Under the pieces are notes generated by a model that did not search any database, was not told the DNA's origin, and worked only from the letters and a program-made list of their open reading frames with translations. DNA of 64,000 nt from Taenia hydatigena (taxonomy: Eukaryota > Platyhelminthes > Cestoda > Cyclophyllidea > Taeniidae). A program made the position numbers and the translations under genes. This document shows positions 36,310-47,650 of this stretch, one piece after another. The stretch covers positions 9,887,899 through 9,951,898 of the forward strand of contig JADWOT020000009.1 in the NCBI GenBank assembly GCA_036345935.2, given 5' to 3'. How positions within the stretch are numbered: position 1 is the stretch's first letter; every line of letters begins with the position of its first letter.

Positions 36310-38820
36310 CTAACTTTTCCAACCTCTTATTTAAATAACGTAAATTAATAACTTCCTTTATCGCAAAACCAGTAACTTTGGGAAGAAGCACTTGAAAGAA
36401 CAGTCTAGAAGTCTAGACAGACCGGCCTGGATGAGGTTGTCCAAAAACCAGCAATTCTCACCTCTTCAAACAAATTCGTGCACAGGCCAGTCCCGCCATT
36501 TAAACCGACGCGAACATTATCAAGGGCCTGTTGCATGTCCTAATTTGAGAGTATTCTCCCATTGCCATGGCAATTTAGACCTACCTTTTAGCTATACTCC
36601 GGTTGTTTGACATTCTGTCAGCCAAGCTCCATTATGAAAAATGAAAAGGGAAGATATAAGGAAAGCGTATTCCACGAAGAATAAGAGAATGAGGCTTTTT
36701 AATTATGGTAAATGCAAAAAGTCTTGTGCCTGTGTCAAATGGCACAGGATCGAGAGGAAATGTGACACCCAGTGTTTCCCACCTCTCTCTTTCCTCTGCC
36801 TCATAGTTACAGGGTGCCTCCACCCCTCTCTCCCTCATTTTGAAGATTTCATTCTGATGACTTTGGAATTGTGATCAATTGCCCACGGCCTCGATGGCGG
36901 GCATTCTGTCCTTTGTCCATGAATAAAATGCTTCACAGTTGAGCCTATTCTTTTTCTGGACAGGGTGTATGAGCTCTTCTAACATCCCTTAAACTGTCTC
37001 AACTGAAGCGAGAAGAAAGTTGGAATTGAATGATACGTAATTATTTCCTTTACAGACTTACTTTCCGCAGTTATGGAAACTGTTCTTGGTGTTCAAAGAG
37101 CTATACCTCCGATCCCCTAATTGAACGGGTAGTCATATAAATAAAGTGGTGATTAAAATTCGAAGTAACTCTCCATTTATCAGAAGAAGCAAAATTACCC
37201 TTCGCCGTTGATTGATGTCCAAGTCGCAGAGTTTGCGAACCTACCAGTGACATTGAAGAGAACGTGGAGGTACAGCCTCGTGTCTAGGACACGCAAAGTT
37301 CGAGCGACGCAGACCAGTGTCCACTCCCCTGTACATACCGTCCCCGTCTGAATTATTCATCATTACCGCCTCGTGATAACTTACGGACACACGGACACGC
37401 CATCACACATGCACATCTTTCGTGCAGAATGTGTTGTCTTTTGTTCTGCAGTCGGCAGGTTGTGTGCGAACACCGAAGCGTAATTTTAATGCTCGCAATG
37501 AATATAAAGCGAAAAGTTGGTGTTCTTTCTCAGTTAGCGGGGGCGAAATTTGTCCTTAGCTGCATAGAATGGGATCCCTTTTCGTAGTCAAATTACGCAC
37601 CGAACCCATAGCTTTGTCTTTCCCATATTTTGGTCTATCACATGGTTAAGTGTGCCAAGCACTTCGGTTCAAAAGAGCGTTTGCTCTCAATCGACATCTA
37701 TCCAAGGCTTGCAGACTTTGTAAGATGATGCCAGGTTTACCGGTTGATAGGATAAATACTTCTATGCGGATGGAATGGAGCATGCCTGCAAATTACGTGT
37801 GTGTCGAAATCATGGCCGAAAAGTCTGTTGGAAGTACTCCTCAAAAGGCATATTTGCTGCCTGTCGCGGCCAGGGTAATGACTTCTGCTGAACGACATAT
37901 TCGATCATAGGCATGAATGCTTTCTAGGAAGATGCTTATCAGTGGTGGTTGAAAAAACGAATAAGTGCGAAAATTTGGTACAGAATGATGCATGATTCCA
38001 TTCCTAAGTGGAGGAAACAGCTCTAAACTCGACTTCATACATGCAGACAAGATCCACACTTGGTCATGATGACAAGTTGGTTTTACTAACAGGAGTTGAA
38101 GGTAAAAGCCGCATTTTTCTGCCTTAAAAAAGTCGTTTAAAATGTGTTCACGGACATTTGTCAAGTACAGTTGTAAATTTGCCTGGCGCCAGTGTCCATT
38201 AGACCGACGTAAGCAACAGGGGATTAATGTTCTTTGCGAGCAAATCATGAGCGTGTGATTTCATTTAACTCCTCACACTTCTGATTACACCGACACGATC
38301 GTTCTACCCTTCGAGGATGCCGAACAGCTTTCTCCCCACCGAAATGCAAGCAACCCATGACTCTCCTACAAAATGCCTCGTCAAAATCAGGCTCTCAGCG
38401 ATTGACGGGAACAAAAAGCTTCATTTGGCACCCCTGGACGGTAGATTCACTACCGAGATTGCGATATCGCGATAACATAGTTTATGTTCTGCACGAAATG
38501 AGTAATCTACGGAGAGCAAACACAATACTGCCGAGTTTTTTTCCAGCCTTTCATGCAAGCACTGGACTATTCAGTAATGGCTGTAAATGTATTTATCATT
38601 TTCAGAAAGTAGAGTTAGAAATGCTTTTATGAGGCAATGAGGAAAGGCCACGAGACCTAAACTGTTTTCAATTCTAATCGACCGGACCCAACGTGTCCTC
38701 AAATAGACTGTCTTTAGATAATTTGACGCTGCATAGACAAGATTAACAGATGCAATTTATGGAGCTGAGCACTGAATTAGCCAGACATATTTTACTAAGT
38801 CTACTTCTTAGAGATTCGTA

Positions 38821-39020
38821 AAATGCCTGGGGGGAAAAATTAGGAGAATTGCTGGTGCAAGACTGCCTCGGCGCATGAGAGACACAAAGTGTCGCCGCGA
38901 AATTACGGGTTGAGTGTGCAAACCACTCGTCAATTCGTGCATCGTTATTCGCTGCTATGGTTACTACGGCATTTCAAGGCTAAAGGAAATCACCGTCATA
39001 TCGCTTTCTCGCTTATCAAA
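38821..39020. repeat. Dispersed repeat B, copy 1 (diverged)
   Basis: Aligns by eye with 40961-41170: GCATGA, a GCGAAAT word, an ACCNCTC/ACCTCAT word, then TTATTYGYTGCTATGGYTAC and a loosely similar end. Direct orientation, about 2.1 kb apart. No coding capacity or terminal structure seen; likely an old non-autonomous element or a fragment of one. Confidence 0.45.
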
Positions 39021-39709
39021 AGAATGATTTAAATGAGGAAGTGTTCACTGACGCCTTATGATTAAATCTATGTTGCCAGTTAGTTCTCAGGCTTAAAAGC
39101 CAGGAAAGTCAAAATGGATCTCGAAACTGGATGAGAAGTACGCCGATTTAAACAGGTTGTGTAAAGTCAATGAGTATATCTACAACTGAGATAGTAATTT
39201 AGATGGTCTGGGCTTGTACGGAGGGTTCGCAAAGCTTATTAAACATGTAACTAATGTGGATTTACAAGACTTTAAGCTAGAAATGTGGGGAACTTATACT
39301 TTTACGGCAAACACTCAAACCACTATTGAAAGTCTTATTCTTTGGCGAATTGTATGGTTTTCTTTATTCTCAAAAACCAAGTTAATTAATTTAGTAGGAT
39401 CTAAGTGACGTGGCGAGGTCTAGCCAACTTAACGACATCCTATAATTGCAAAAGAGGGACTGCGAAGGTGATATTGCAAAACCTCACAGGCCCATTTTAA
39501 GCCCAGCAGTTGAGCTAAATTACTGTTCTCGTTGACATAGGTGTCAGGAATGGTCTGGTGAACGCAGTGAGTAAAAAGGCAAGAGGTGTTGCCTGGACGA
39601 AGTGGTTTTGCGCCAGGATGTGTATGTCTCCACTGGCCTTGTGAAGCCTGCCCATCATCCCACTATCGGAGTAGCTTTTGAAAAATAAAGCTTTATCTTT
39701 AAGGCTTAC

Positions 39710-39796
39710 CATGTGATAAATATCGCTTAGACTCGAATTTTCTTCCCAGTATCTTCGTGTTTTAGGGGTCAACATGCCACAGAAGGAGTATTGGGC
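39710..39796 (-). CDS. Candidate protocadherin cytoplasmic exon
   Basis: 29 codons between an acceptor (CTTCTGCTACAG) and a consensus-like donor (ATG then GTAAGC). It is phase 0 at both ends, and the other two frames are closed. It reads AQYSFCGMLTPKTRRYWEE and on to DIYHM. The assignment is inference from strand, phase and splice signals. Confidence 0.4.
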
Positions 39797-40960
39797 CTGT
39801 AGCAGAAGGTGCAAACCACTTTTTGGTCACGTGAGCTGCCTAAGGCATGAAGGAAATGAGATTTTCAGAGGGGGTACTTGACTGAGGCTCCAAGCGGCGC
39901 CTCTGTGTTTTGGAGATATTAGTAATGAACGAAAGAAAAGCAAAATTTGAGACTGCCTTCCCCACGAAACAGCTTACAGACACCCGCCCTGAAGGGCAAG
40001 AACAGGTGGGAAACACTTCCCATTCACCAGATCACTTCTTCACGCATTGTCGTGATATACTTCAACATCCGCCAATTTGCAGACAAAAGATGCAGCCAAA
40101 ATGGTGCCTTCATATTTGTAAATTGCCATTAAGTAATAATGCGCTGTTCCTATCACTACTTTAACGTTTGTTGTACACCGCCAGAGTCAAGGCACTGTTT
40201 ATCGTTCAAATTATTAATGATGATGAGAGAATATCCACAGCTCCCTTATACTACGATGTGGATGAAGAGGAGCAACGACGATTTGGGTGTAACAATAGGG
40301 CTGGCCTCTGCATAATAGACCGAGGTAATTAGCTGATGAGCCGAAGGCTGGAATTCAATTTCCAGTCTCCACTTAAAGGGCATGATTGGCCTCGCCTCTG
40401 AGACAGATAAAACCACAATTCTTTGTAATCCTACCCCCGAAAACTGATCGCTATATACAAATTTAACTATTTATTACACTTCTCAGGAGTGAATTCAGTG
40501 AAGAAGGATGTTTTGCCAGCCACAAAGATTTGTTTAAATTATGAACTTTGATGAACAGAATCAACTACTGAAATACTCCTGTTAGTAAATTGAGTAGCAC
40601 GTGCAAAAGGGCAAAACCACAAATAATATCTAGAAAATCACCTAATTATAAATCCTGTGTCTTGTAAGACCGCTCAGGCAGTATTCGAACCATCAAGTAA
40701 TGGACACCTTGAAGGTAATATTTTGTGATTGAAAGAGGGGAAATTTATTGCATTCACTCATCATAAGTGGTGTGATAACCTCCACCAGTGGCCAATGTTT
40801 GCATGAACCGGGATTTCAGTCAGTATCGGATGCATTTTTTGTCCCACTCCTATAGCAGCAAGCAGAAGTCACGGTTGAAGCGGATTAAAATGGGCGAGGT
40901 TTGTCCGGAGCTCCCTTGTCTCTAATACGGTTTTGTCTTTTTTGTTTTGTAGGCTTGTGG

Positions 40961-41170
40961 GAGTACCTGAGGCAGTTGTAATGATGCAGAAGTTAAGCAA
41001 ATTGCCGCGCCATCACTTCCTGTTCCCTGGAAAGGCATGAAGTGCTTTTTTGTGCGAAATCAGGGTTCAAGCTCTCCCATACCTCATTAGACCTTATGCC
41101 ATTATTTGTTGCTATGGCTACAATCGATGCCTAAGATGGAGGGAAACAACGTCGCATTTTAATAAGTCTT
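40961..41170. repeat. Dispersed repeat B, copy 2 (diverged)
   Basis: Partner of 38821-39020, same orientation. Best shared block is around 41099-41122 (TTATTTGTTGCTATGGCTAC). It lies in a predicted intron of the protocadherin. Confidence 0.45.
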
Positions 41171-41534
41171 GTCAGGTGTAAATAGCTTGTGAATCATAGC
41201 ATCACTGATATACAAATATGAACTTATGAACTTTACAAGTATGAATGCCAATTCACAGTAAATGGCACTGTGAAAGGAGGGTGCGATGACAGGCCAGTCT
41301 CAGCGATCTCGGTGACATCTGAATAGTTGCGTGAGATTTGGTGCTACAAATATTTAGGGTTTATTTTTTTCGCTAAGCAGCCCAAGGTTGGGAGGTTTGA
41401 AATTATTTTTTTCCTTGTGTAGTAGTAGAATTCATGTGAGAGCAGGCTCCTAATGAGCAGTCAGTCGGGACGACTTGGAATCGCCTCCGGTCATGCGAAT
41501 CATGAACCATTAAACCATATGTTTGATGAAATAC

Positions 41535-41666
41535 CCATTTAATGCTATTCAAACTTGGGTTACGTGCCAATTTCGTGTCATCCAACAAAATTAGGCCCCA
41601 GTCTTCCCCGTAGTCTTCGAGGTACTGTCCCTTGATGGATGCCTCCAACTTCCTGGATCGACTAAC
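41535..41666 (-). CDS. Candidate protocadherin cytoplasmic exon
   Basis: After GCATTAG (minus) the frame reads VSRSRKLEASIKGQYLEDYG and on to NSLNSIKW-like residues, ending at a GTATTT donor in phase 0. The frame stays open to 41403, and a second in-phase donor (GTCGTC) would end the exon at 41474. Acidic and hydrophilic, as expected of a cytoplasmic tail. Assignment is inference. Confidence 0.35.
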
Positions 41667-42807
41667 CTAATGCGCCTTAGGACGGGGCAAAAGACTGAAC
41701 TTCCCATTTCATGTGTAACGCCGATTGCTGCATTCCCAGTTAGATGCGTTTTAAATGAGTTACTTTGACTGCAACAACTCCGCGAGGCGTTGGAATTCAG
41801 GAGGCGTCATGAAGTCTTAGTCACCCGGAAGAACTGCATTCATCGGCATGCCAAAGCCATTTAGCAATATTATGAGGACAAAGCAGTCACCTTATTCCAC
41901 GGCAATTGCTGTTTCGAAGAGTAAAATAAATTTTTTGCTGTGTAGCACAGAAATGCTGGTTCACTTGACGAACAGAGCCACGGGATTACTTTCAGGCTTG
42001 GAATATCATGACAGCAGGGGCCAACTGTGCCAATGATTAAAACACGTTCATGGTACGACTTCATTAGCACCAGCAAATAAAAAATGAGGCTAAATTGAGT
42101 ATTTTTAAGGTATCGTCTCCAAAGTATGATGTTTAGAACGTCCTAGGGACCCCCAACAGGGAGTCCTTCCATTTATGAGTTTCCCAAATCCTCTTTTGCT
42201 TTATAAGCTACTTATATCGTAACTGCAAATTGCTCATTCTTCATACATTGCGGGTGAAACATTGGAATAGTGTGTCGCGGTGCCTGTTTCTTAGAATACG
42301 CCACTCAAAAGCAGCGAGCTATAGTGACCATCCCGGTCCTTCACTCTTCCTCTTCCACCTCCCTCCCTCATTCCGTTTTTGTTACTCTTCTCCACCTCTT
42401 CAATGGGATTGAATTTTTATAAAGAATTTACAATCCACCAATTACACGCAAAGTGGCATCTTCACTTCCATTTCTGAGTGGCGCAGTTGCGCTGATAAAA
42501 CAATGGGTACGATAAAATTGGCGGTTTTATGGCCCCTGAAATCGCGTAACTCACCACAACTGCGCAAATATCCAACTGCGGCCACTGGATGGGGCACAGA
42601 CTTAGTGCCTCTCAGCCCCTGTGGCGATAGGCAGCGCTCTCTCTCCCTCTCGTCCACGCCGCCTTTTCCGCTCGCCCCGATCAACGCATTGCACATGCAG
42701 TGGAACTCCCCTGTAGGAACTGTGTCGGTTTTAGGGCAGTAATCCAAGTTGCCATCTCTCGAAGCAGGTCCGAGTGAAGTAGTCTGTCAAATTGGCATAG
42801 CGCTTAC

Positions 42808-42957
42808 GGCGCCAATGCCTTGGCATGAAAAGTTGTGGCTGTTGTCCTGCCCCAATGATGAGGCCTTAAGACTGTGTGGTCCAATGCGGTAGCAACAATT
42901 TTCATTTAAATGTGAACCCTTAATTAGTAGCTGGTATTCGACTTCGAGGTAAGCTGT
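42808..42957 (-). CDS. Candidate protocadherin cytoplasmic exon
   Basis: 50 codons ending FSCQGIGA before a strong GTAAGC donor, phase 0. The acceptor (GCCTGAATAAG) is weaker; a second AG four bases inside would change the entry phase. No known domain. Its place in the protocadherin is inference. Confidence 0.35.
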
Positions 42958-43842
42958 CTTATTCAGGCAAAATATGCACCCCGTGGACATAAGTTAAAGG
43001 GCGAGTGGACGGGAAAATTGTCCAAAGCATGATTTATAATTAGGTTTCTCCTGAAGGGCCTAACTCGTCTATTCCAAGGCTTAACCAGTGTGGTGCTGTT
43101 TCAGGGAACCACATTTTAGGCGTTAACTTCACGTCCTTCGTCCACTGAAACCACCTAGATCTATTTTTGAGACTGCAAGCTCTAGCAAGGTTCCTGGTCC
43201 CATGGTACAGAAGTAGTTTGATTTATCTCTTCAAATAAAGCTGTTACTTCGTAAAAAGGTCAAATGGGGAGGAGCTTAATCAGGGGAGGTATGTGGAACA
43301 GGCGTAATATGCGCAGTGAAATTGTTTGGACAACAATTTGTCCACACAATTAAATTTTGCTTAGGTCTTTTTAAGGTTAACTGCTAATGAATTTCCTGGG
43401 TGTAGAACTAACTAGGATTGGACGAAGGGTAGATCGTCAAACCAAATCTCTATGATTGCGAACGAACTTTGCCTTCAAGGGGTCACAGGACTTGACCTTA
43501 ACACGGAAAAGATCCTGTGCGCTATTTTAGTACAACAAGAAAGCAAGTTTTCGCATGTACAACGTCCTATTCACTGTGTCCACCAGCAGGGACGTTCCAT
43601 ACGGACCAAACTATGCATTTCAAGGTTTCCCAGAAGGAACACCGCATAAACTGGACAAAAACAATGGAAACCGATGGAGAACCAACACAACCCGGTGTAT
43701 TGTCAATCCGCCCTTGAGGCTACGACAGAAGTGAGCTTCTGAATAGTACATTGGAGCCAAAAATTCACGACAAAAGGACTTTACTACTGGCAGTGAATTG
43801 AATGCTTTTCCCAGTACCAACTGCTCATGAAACCGAAACTAC

Positions 43843-43926
43843 CTTTCCCCGGTGGGCAAATTTCTGGGTGCACATAACCACTTTGAAGTATGACAAGGCA
43901 CAAAAGATACACAACAATGATAAAAC
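43843..43926 (-). CDS. Candidate protocadherin exon 2 (membrane span and stop-transfer)
   Basis: Clean acceptor (TTTCTTGCAG) and donor (AAAG then GTAGTT), 84 nt. In phase 0 it reads VLSLLCIFCALSYFKVVMCT and ends KFAHRGK. Joined to exon 1 at 44341 it completes one transmembrane helix followed by basic residues, which is the expected layout for a cadherin. It also stays open in phase 2, giving a Cys-rich peptide instead. See findings for the two alternative ends. Confidence 0.45.
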
Positions 43927-44277
43927 CTGCAAGAAAGATTAATTTTAAGTAGACCTAATCATCTCTGCAACTCATCGCTTTACATGGAATCTACGAAAAG
44001 CCTTAGCGGTAATCATAGATCAAAGTTATATTTCCTGGCATCTTCGAAGATGGGGATCGTGGGGAGTAACTTCTTCTTTGAGCATTTCAAGACTTTTAAA
44101 ACCCTTACAGCTCAACCTAAAGGACTGCTGACGTTCTACTGGGAAAACTTGATCGCGTGTTTCCAAACACAGAATGAATTTGTCCATAAAATACAATATA
44201 CATGTGGAAAAATACAGACATCGTTGGTGTAGAGGGATGGGATCGGATGAGGACAAGCGTCAGCGGCTGAAGATTGT

Positions 44278-47013
44278 TCACTTTCGTAGGACCACACAGG
44301 CAACACAGGTGCTGGCCAGAATGCAACAGATCAGACTGACACCGACAATGAGGAGAATGATGTGAGCCTTGGTCATAGCAACTAGGGAGGACGTGGAGGT
44401 GCCTTTGAGACGCACCAACTTTTGCATAAATCGTCCTGCACTGTAGCTTTTACTGTGCACATACATTGGACGCTTTAGTTGATTACGGCCATGCTGATCG
44501 CTCTCGGGATCAACCACGAGTTTGGCTTCGCTGTGAAGTTGGCGGCGAGAGCCCTTGTCAGCGACACGGAGATATACCACTTGAAAGGCTATGCCTTTTG
44601 TCAACTCTTCTGCCACCCATAACCGCCCATCCTTGAAGAGGGTTACCTGATGTGGACGCAGGGTGGGATCCGTGGAGTCCTCAGGCGACTTTTCAAGTAC
44701 TGACAAGGTAGTAGTTCCATTTTCTCCCAGATCGGGATCATAGATGCGGATTTGAGTCCAAAATCCAGGCGGAGGATCCGTGGAGCGATACCAGGGCATG
44801 TTTCGAAGGAGTGCTTCACCCTCTACATCAAAGAACATTGGAGTGTTGTCGTTGACATCCTGTAGGATAAGCTTGACCTCATATGTAGCCGAGAGTCGGA
44901 AGGGACTGCCCAAGTCATAAAGATATACAAAGAGCACTATTTCGGAAATTTCCTCCCTATCCAAAAGAGGATAATCTTTTCCTCGGATGGAGATCACACC
45001 AGACTCGGTGGATAAACGAAATTCGGGAATACGATCATTGTTAGAGCCATTACCGAAGGTTTTTACACTTCGTAGCTCAAAATGAACCGATCCATTTAAT
45101 CCTGCATCAGGATCAAGAGCATCAAGTTTGATGAGGGGTACCCAAGTCGGCAGGTTGGTGGTTTGCACCAAACCGTCAAATTCTGGTAGAGAGTAGTGTA
45201 GGCGGGATAACGACGGCGCGCAATCGTTGATATCCTTCACGGTTATCACAATGTCAACACGAATCCGATTCGGAGGTTGATCACTATCCGAGGCGGAGAA
45301 ACGACAACGCAATTCTGCAGTGACCTCACGATCAATCCCATGAGGAATTGATAAGACTCCCGTTCTCGAGTTCACATGTACGCGTATGCATTCGGGGGAG
45401 TTACGATCCTTTCCAAAGTGTATATCCCCAACTCCATTCAGGGGTCGGAGAGTGTAAAAACCAATAATTGGGCTGGAGGATTCTTCGATAGCGAGGTGAA
45501 CCTCCTTCTGGGCGAATCGGAACTGTTGTCCCGGTGGAGGCGCTAGACGAATTCGAAGACTCATTTGACTGCTGCCACAAATGACACGAACATCCTGGGC
45601 CTCGACACGGCTCCGCATAACGTCGAACTTCTGTGAGAAGTTGTATGGCTTGTTAACCTTTAGCGTAAATGTGGGTTTACCCATAAGGAGACCGGCATTT
45701 TCAAGGGAAAAATGTGAAAGAACAGGATGCATGGAGCATAACACTTTGGAAGTGCCACCTTCTGTCCAAATTAACGCAACCAGTGTATCCTTCTCTGCAG
45801 AATTGGGAAGCATGATGGGCGCGTCGGAGCCGCTGATTGTCTCACCTCCGAGTGGTTTGATAAAAATCTTGCCAATTTGCGCTTCTACCTCCTCACCGGT
45901 TATTTCAACAGTCACCTCTAGGGTTGATTGCCTCGGTGGATTGCCGGCATCAGTAGCAGTTACAAAAACTTTCATTCTCTTCTCCGGGTAGTGAAGCAGA
46001 CTTTTCGTGAGAATTAACTTTCCATCAGTCACCTCGAAGTAGGTTGAGTTTGTTAAAAAAGTGATTTCACCATCTTTTCCAGCGTCTTTGTCCACTACAT
46101 GAAATTTGGTTATCGGAACTCTGAACTGACTATCTCGAGGGACGCTTAACTGGGTTGTGGATTGAATGAAGCGGGGTTGGTACTCATTTTCATTTTTTAT
46201 ATTGACGCGAATAGGCAGAATGGCTTCAGTAGAGCCCGAGTCTTCTGCAAAAAGGATTAGATGATGGTGCTGACACAATTCGAAGTCCACAGCTTTCTCG
46301 AGAACTAGCCGAAGATCACACGAGACTATTTCAGACTGACACGTGATAGAAAAGTGATTTCGACAGGAAGGAGAGCTCTCATCAACCAAACCGTAGCGCA
46401 AGACGGAACGTTCTGCTTCGTCTAAATCTACGGCTTGTGGAAGCTGGAAAGTAGCACCAACCGAGGTTAGTTCACTCAATGTAAGGTTCCAGGAATCTTC
46501 TTCAAAGTAGGGTCGATTGTCATTCAAGTCTTGCACGACAATGTGAACATTTATCCAGGTCTCTAAGAGTTTGTCTCCACTGTGCACCACCATACTCAAC
46601 TCTACTTGACACTTCTGTGACGATGCAGAGGTGGAAATAATCACATTGGCGTATCTAATGTCCTTCGCCGTTTTGATGCTGTCTACGCGTTGGGAAGGCA
46701 GTGGATTGAGCTTCCTCTGTGGTTGCACACCACGACCACACACAGTTTCCCGATCTAGATGCCGCGTCGTGCGCAAATCCCCTGTGGTCTCGTTTAATGC
46801 GAAATCCTCCTTTTTGCCGTACATGAGCTTGATGAAGAGGGGTTGCTTATTCTCGCTTTGGATATTGGCATCACGAATGGGATTCCCAATGTACGTCCCA
46901 GGTCCACACTCCTCCTGCACTACATAGTGCACCGATTTTGCCGAGGTGGAGGCTGCATTGCAGAAGGCGAATGTACAAACGGTGAAGATGATGAATGACA
47001 GTAGCATTGACAC
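44278..47013 (-). CDS. Protocadherin-like cell adhesion protein, ectodomain exon
   Basis: Type I membrane adhesion protein of the cadherin superfamily, binding through Ca2+-dependent extracellular repeats. One uninterrupted frame of 911 codons starts with a signal peptide (residues 1-20, MSMLLSFIIFTVCTFAFCNA). About seven EC repeats follow. The linker motifs are DLNDNRP (162-168), NENEYQP (274-280, degenerate), DINDCAP (594-600) and DVNDNTP (719-725); LDRE-type motifs stand at 86, 560 and 684. The fourth repeat (about 381-500) has lost its Ca2+ signature. A membrane helix runs from 883 to about 908. A single large exon for the whole ectodomain is typical of protocadherins. The frame stops three residues after the helix (LRK), so either the tail is tiny or the exon is spliced, at GT 44340-44339 after codon 891, to downstream exons. 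No Drosophila or vertebrate one-to-one orthologue is claimed. Confidence 0.9.
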   Translation of the reverse strand: MSMLLSFIIFTVCTFAFCNAASTSAKSVHYVVQEECGPGTYIGNPIRDANIQSENKQPLFIKLMYGKKEDFALNETTGDLRTTRHLDRETVCGRGVQPQRKLNPLPSQRVDSIKTAKDIRYANVIISTSASSQKCQVELSMVVHSGDKLLETWINVHIVVQDLNDNRPYFEEDSWNLTLSELTSVGATFQLPQAVDLDEAERSVLRYGLVDESSPSCRNHFSITCQSEIVSCDLRLVLEKAVDFELCQHHHLILFAEDSGSTEAILPIRVNIKNENEYQPRFIQSTTQLSVPRDSQFRVPITKFHVVDKDAGKDGEITFLTNSTYFEVTDGKLILTKSLLHYPEKRMKVFVTATDAGNPPRQSTLEVTVEITGEEVEAQIGKIFIKPLGGETISGSDAPIMLPNSAEKDTLVALIWTEGGTSKVLCSMHPVLSHFSLENAGLLMGKPTFTLKVNKPYNFSQKFDVMRSRVEAQDVRVICGSSQMSLRIRLAPPPGQQFRFAQKEVHLAIEESSSPIIGFYTLRPLNGVGDIHFGKDRNSPECIRVHVNSRTGVLSIPHGIDREVTAELRCRFSASDSDQPPNRIRVDIVITVKDINDCAPSLSRLHYSLPEFDGLVQTTNLPTWVPLIKLDALDPDAGLNGSVHFELRSVKTFGNGSNNDRIPEFRLSTESGVISIRGKDYPLLDREEISEIVLFVYLYDLGSPFRLSATYEVKLILQDVNDNTPMFFDVEGEALLRNMPWYRSTDPPPGFWTQIRIYDPDLGENGTTTLSVLEKSPEDSTDPTLRPHQVTLFKDGRLWVAEELTKGIAFQVVYLRVADKGSRRQLHSEAKLVVDPESDQHGRNQLKRPMYVHSKSYSAGRFMQKLVRLKGTSTSSLVAMTKAHIILLIVGVSLICCILASTCVACVVLRK

Positions 47014-47486
47014 AGAGTTGACGAAGTCGAGGGCGATCTGCTTTTTAAATAATCCGCCGAGTGTTTTGTTCGTCCCCTGATTGGTTGTGACTCACGTGGC
47101 TGAGTAGAGCCAATGCCCAATGGAGTGCGAGCGCACGTCCACTTTGCAGAAGCACGGGGTCTGAGAGCAGACCGATATCTATTGTTCTGGACACATCGCG
47201 GCTTTTCAGCCAACCCAACACCTTCGAGACATCGAAACAAACGCACTACCCACTCCACCAAGGCGGTAAGTCACTCCTAAATGTCAAATGTCCTAGCTGA
47301 TTTCACGTTCAATGGTTGTGAAAAGGTTTTAGTCTTCAAAATTACACAATAAGACTCCTATGCGGGTATTCTAAAGAATTGGTTTGAAAAATTAACACTA
47401 CAAACGTAAAAGCAACGGGGGTGGAGTTATTTTCAGTTATTTAAACCCTCTACGATTATCCTACACAAAGAACCAAGCGGCCTCAT
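47014..47486. other. Protocadherin 5' flank
   Basis: Region between the protocadherin ATG and the poly(A) signal of ZDHHC6, both on the minus strand. A TTTAAAAAG word lies only about 30 nt before the ATG (47041-47050), too close to serve easily as its TATA box. No other gene seen. Confidence 0.35.
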
Positions 47487-47491
47487 TTATT
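47486..47491 (-). terminator. Poly(A) signal AATAAA for ZDHHC6
   Basis: Minus-strand AATAAA 160 nt past the predicted ZDHHC6 stop codon (47653-47651). Confidence 0.5.
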
Positions 47492-47650
47492 TGTCATAGA
47501 GATGGAAAAACACCTGCCACCAGATATAAGTCTATTTCATCAAAAATGTAAAGATGCATAAAAAGACAAGAGCATAGAATTTAAGTATGTTTTTCGACAA
47601 GAAGCAGTCAATTGAAAGGCAAGGAGTCACAATGGTTGTTTGTTCAACCC

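Noticed and set aside
40333..40360. CTGATGAG followed by a small GCC/GGC hairpin, like a hammerhead ribozyme core
   Set aside because: The conserved GAAA after stem II is missing and no stems I or III pair around a cleavage triplet; the same is true of a CTGATGAG at about 27774.
40670..40720. B-box-like GGTTCGAATAC on the minus strand, suggesting a tRNA
   Set aside because: No A box, no acceptor stem and no cloverleaf could be drawn at the right spacing.
47041..47052. TTTAAAAAG as a TATA box for the protocadherin
   Set aside because: Only about 30 nt from the ATG, so transcription would start at or inside the coding sequence.
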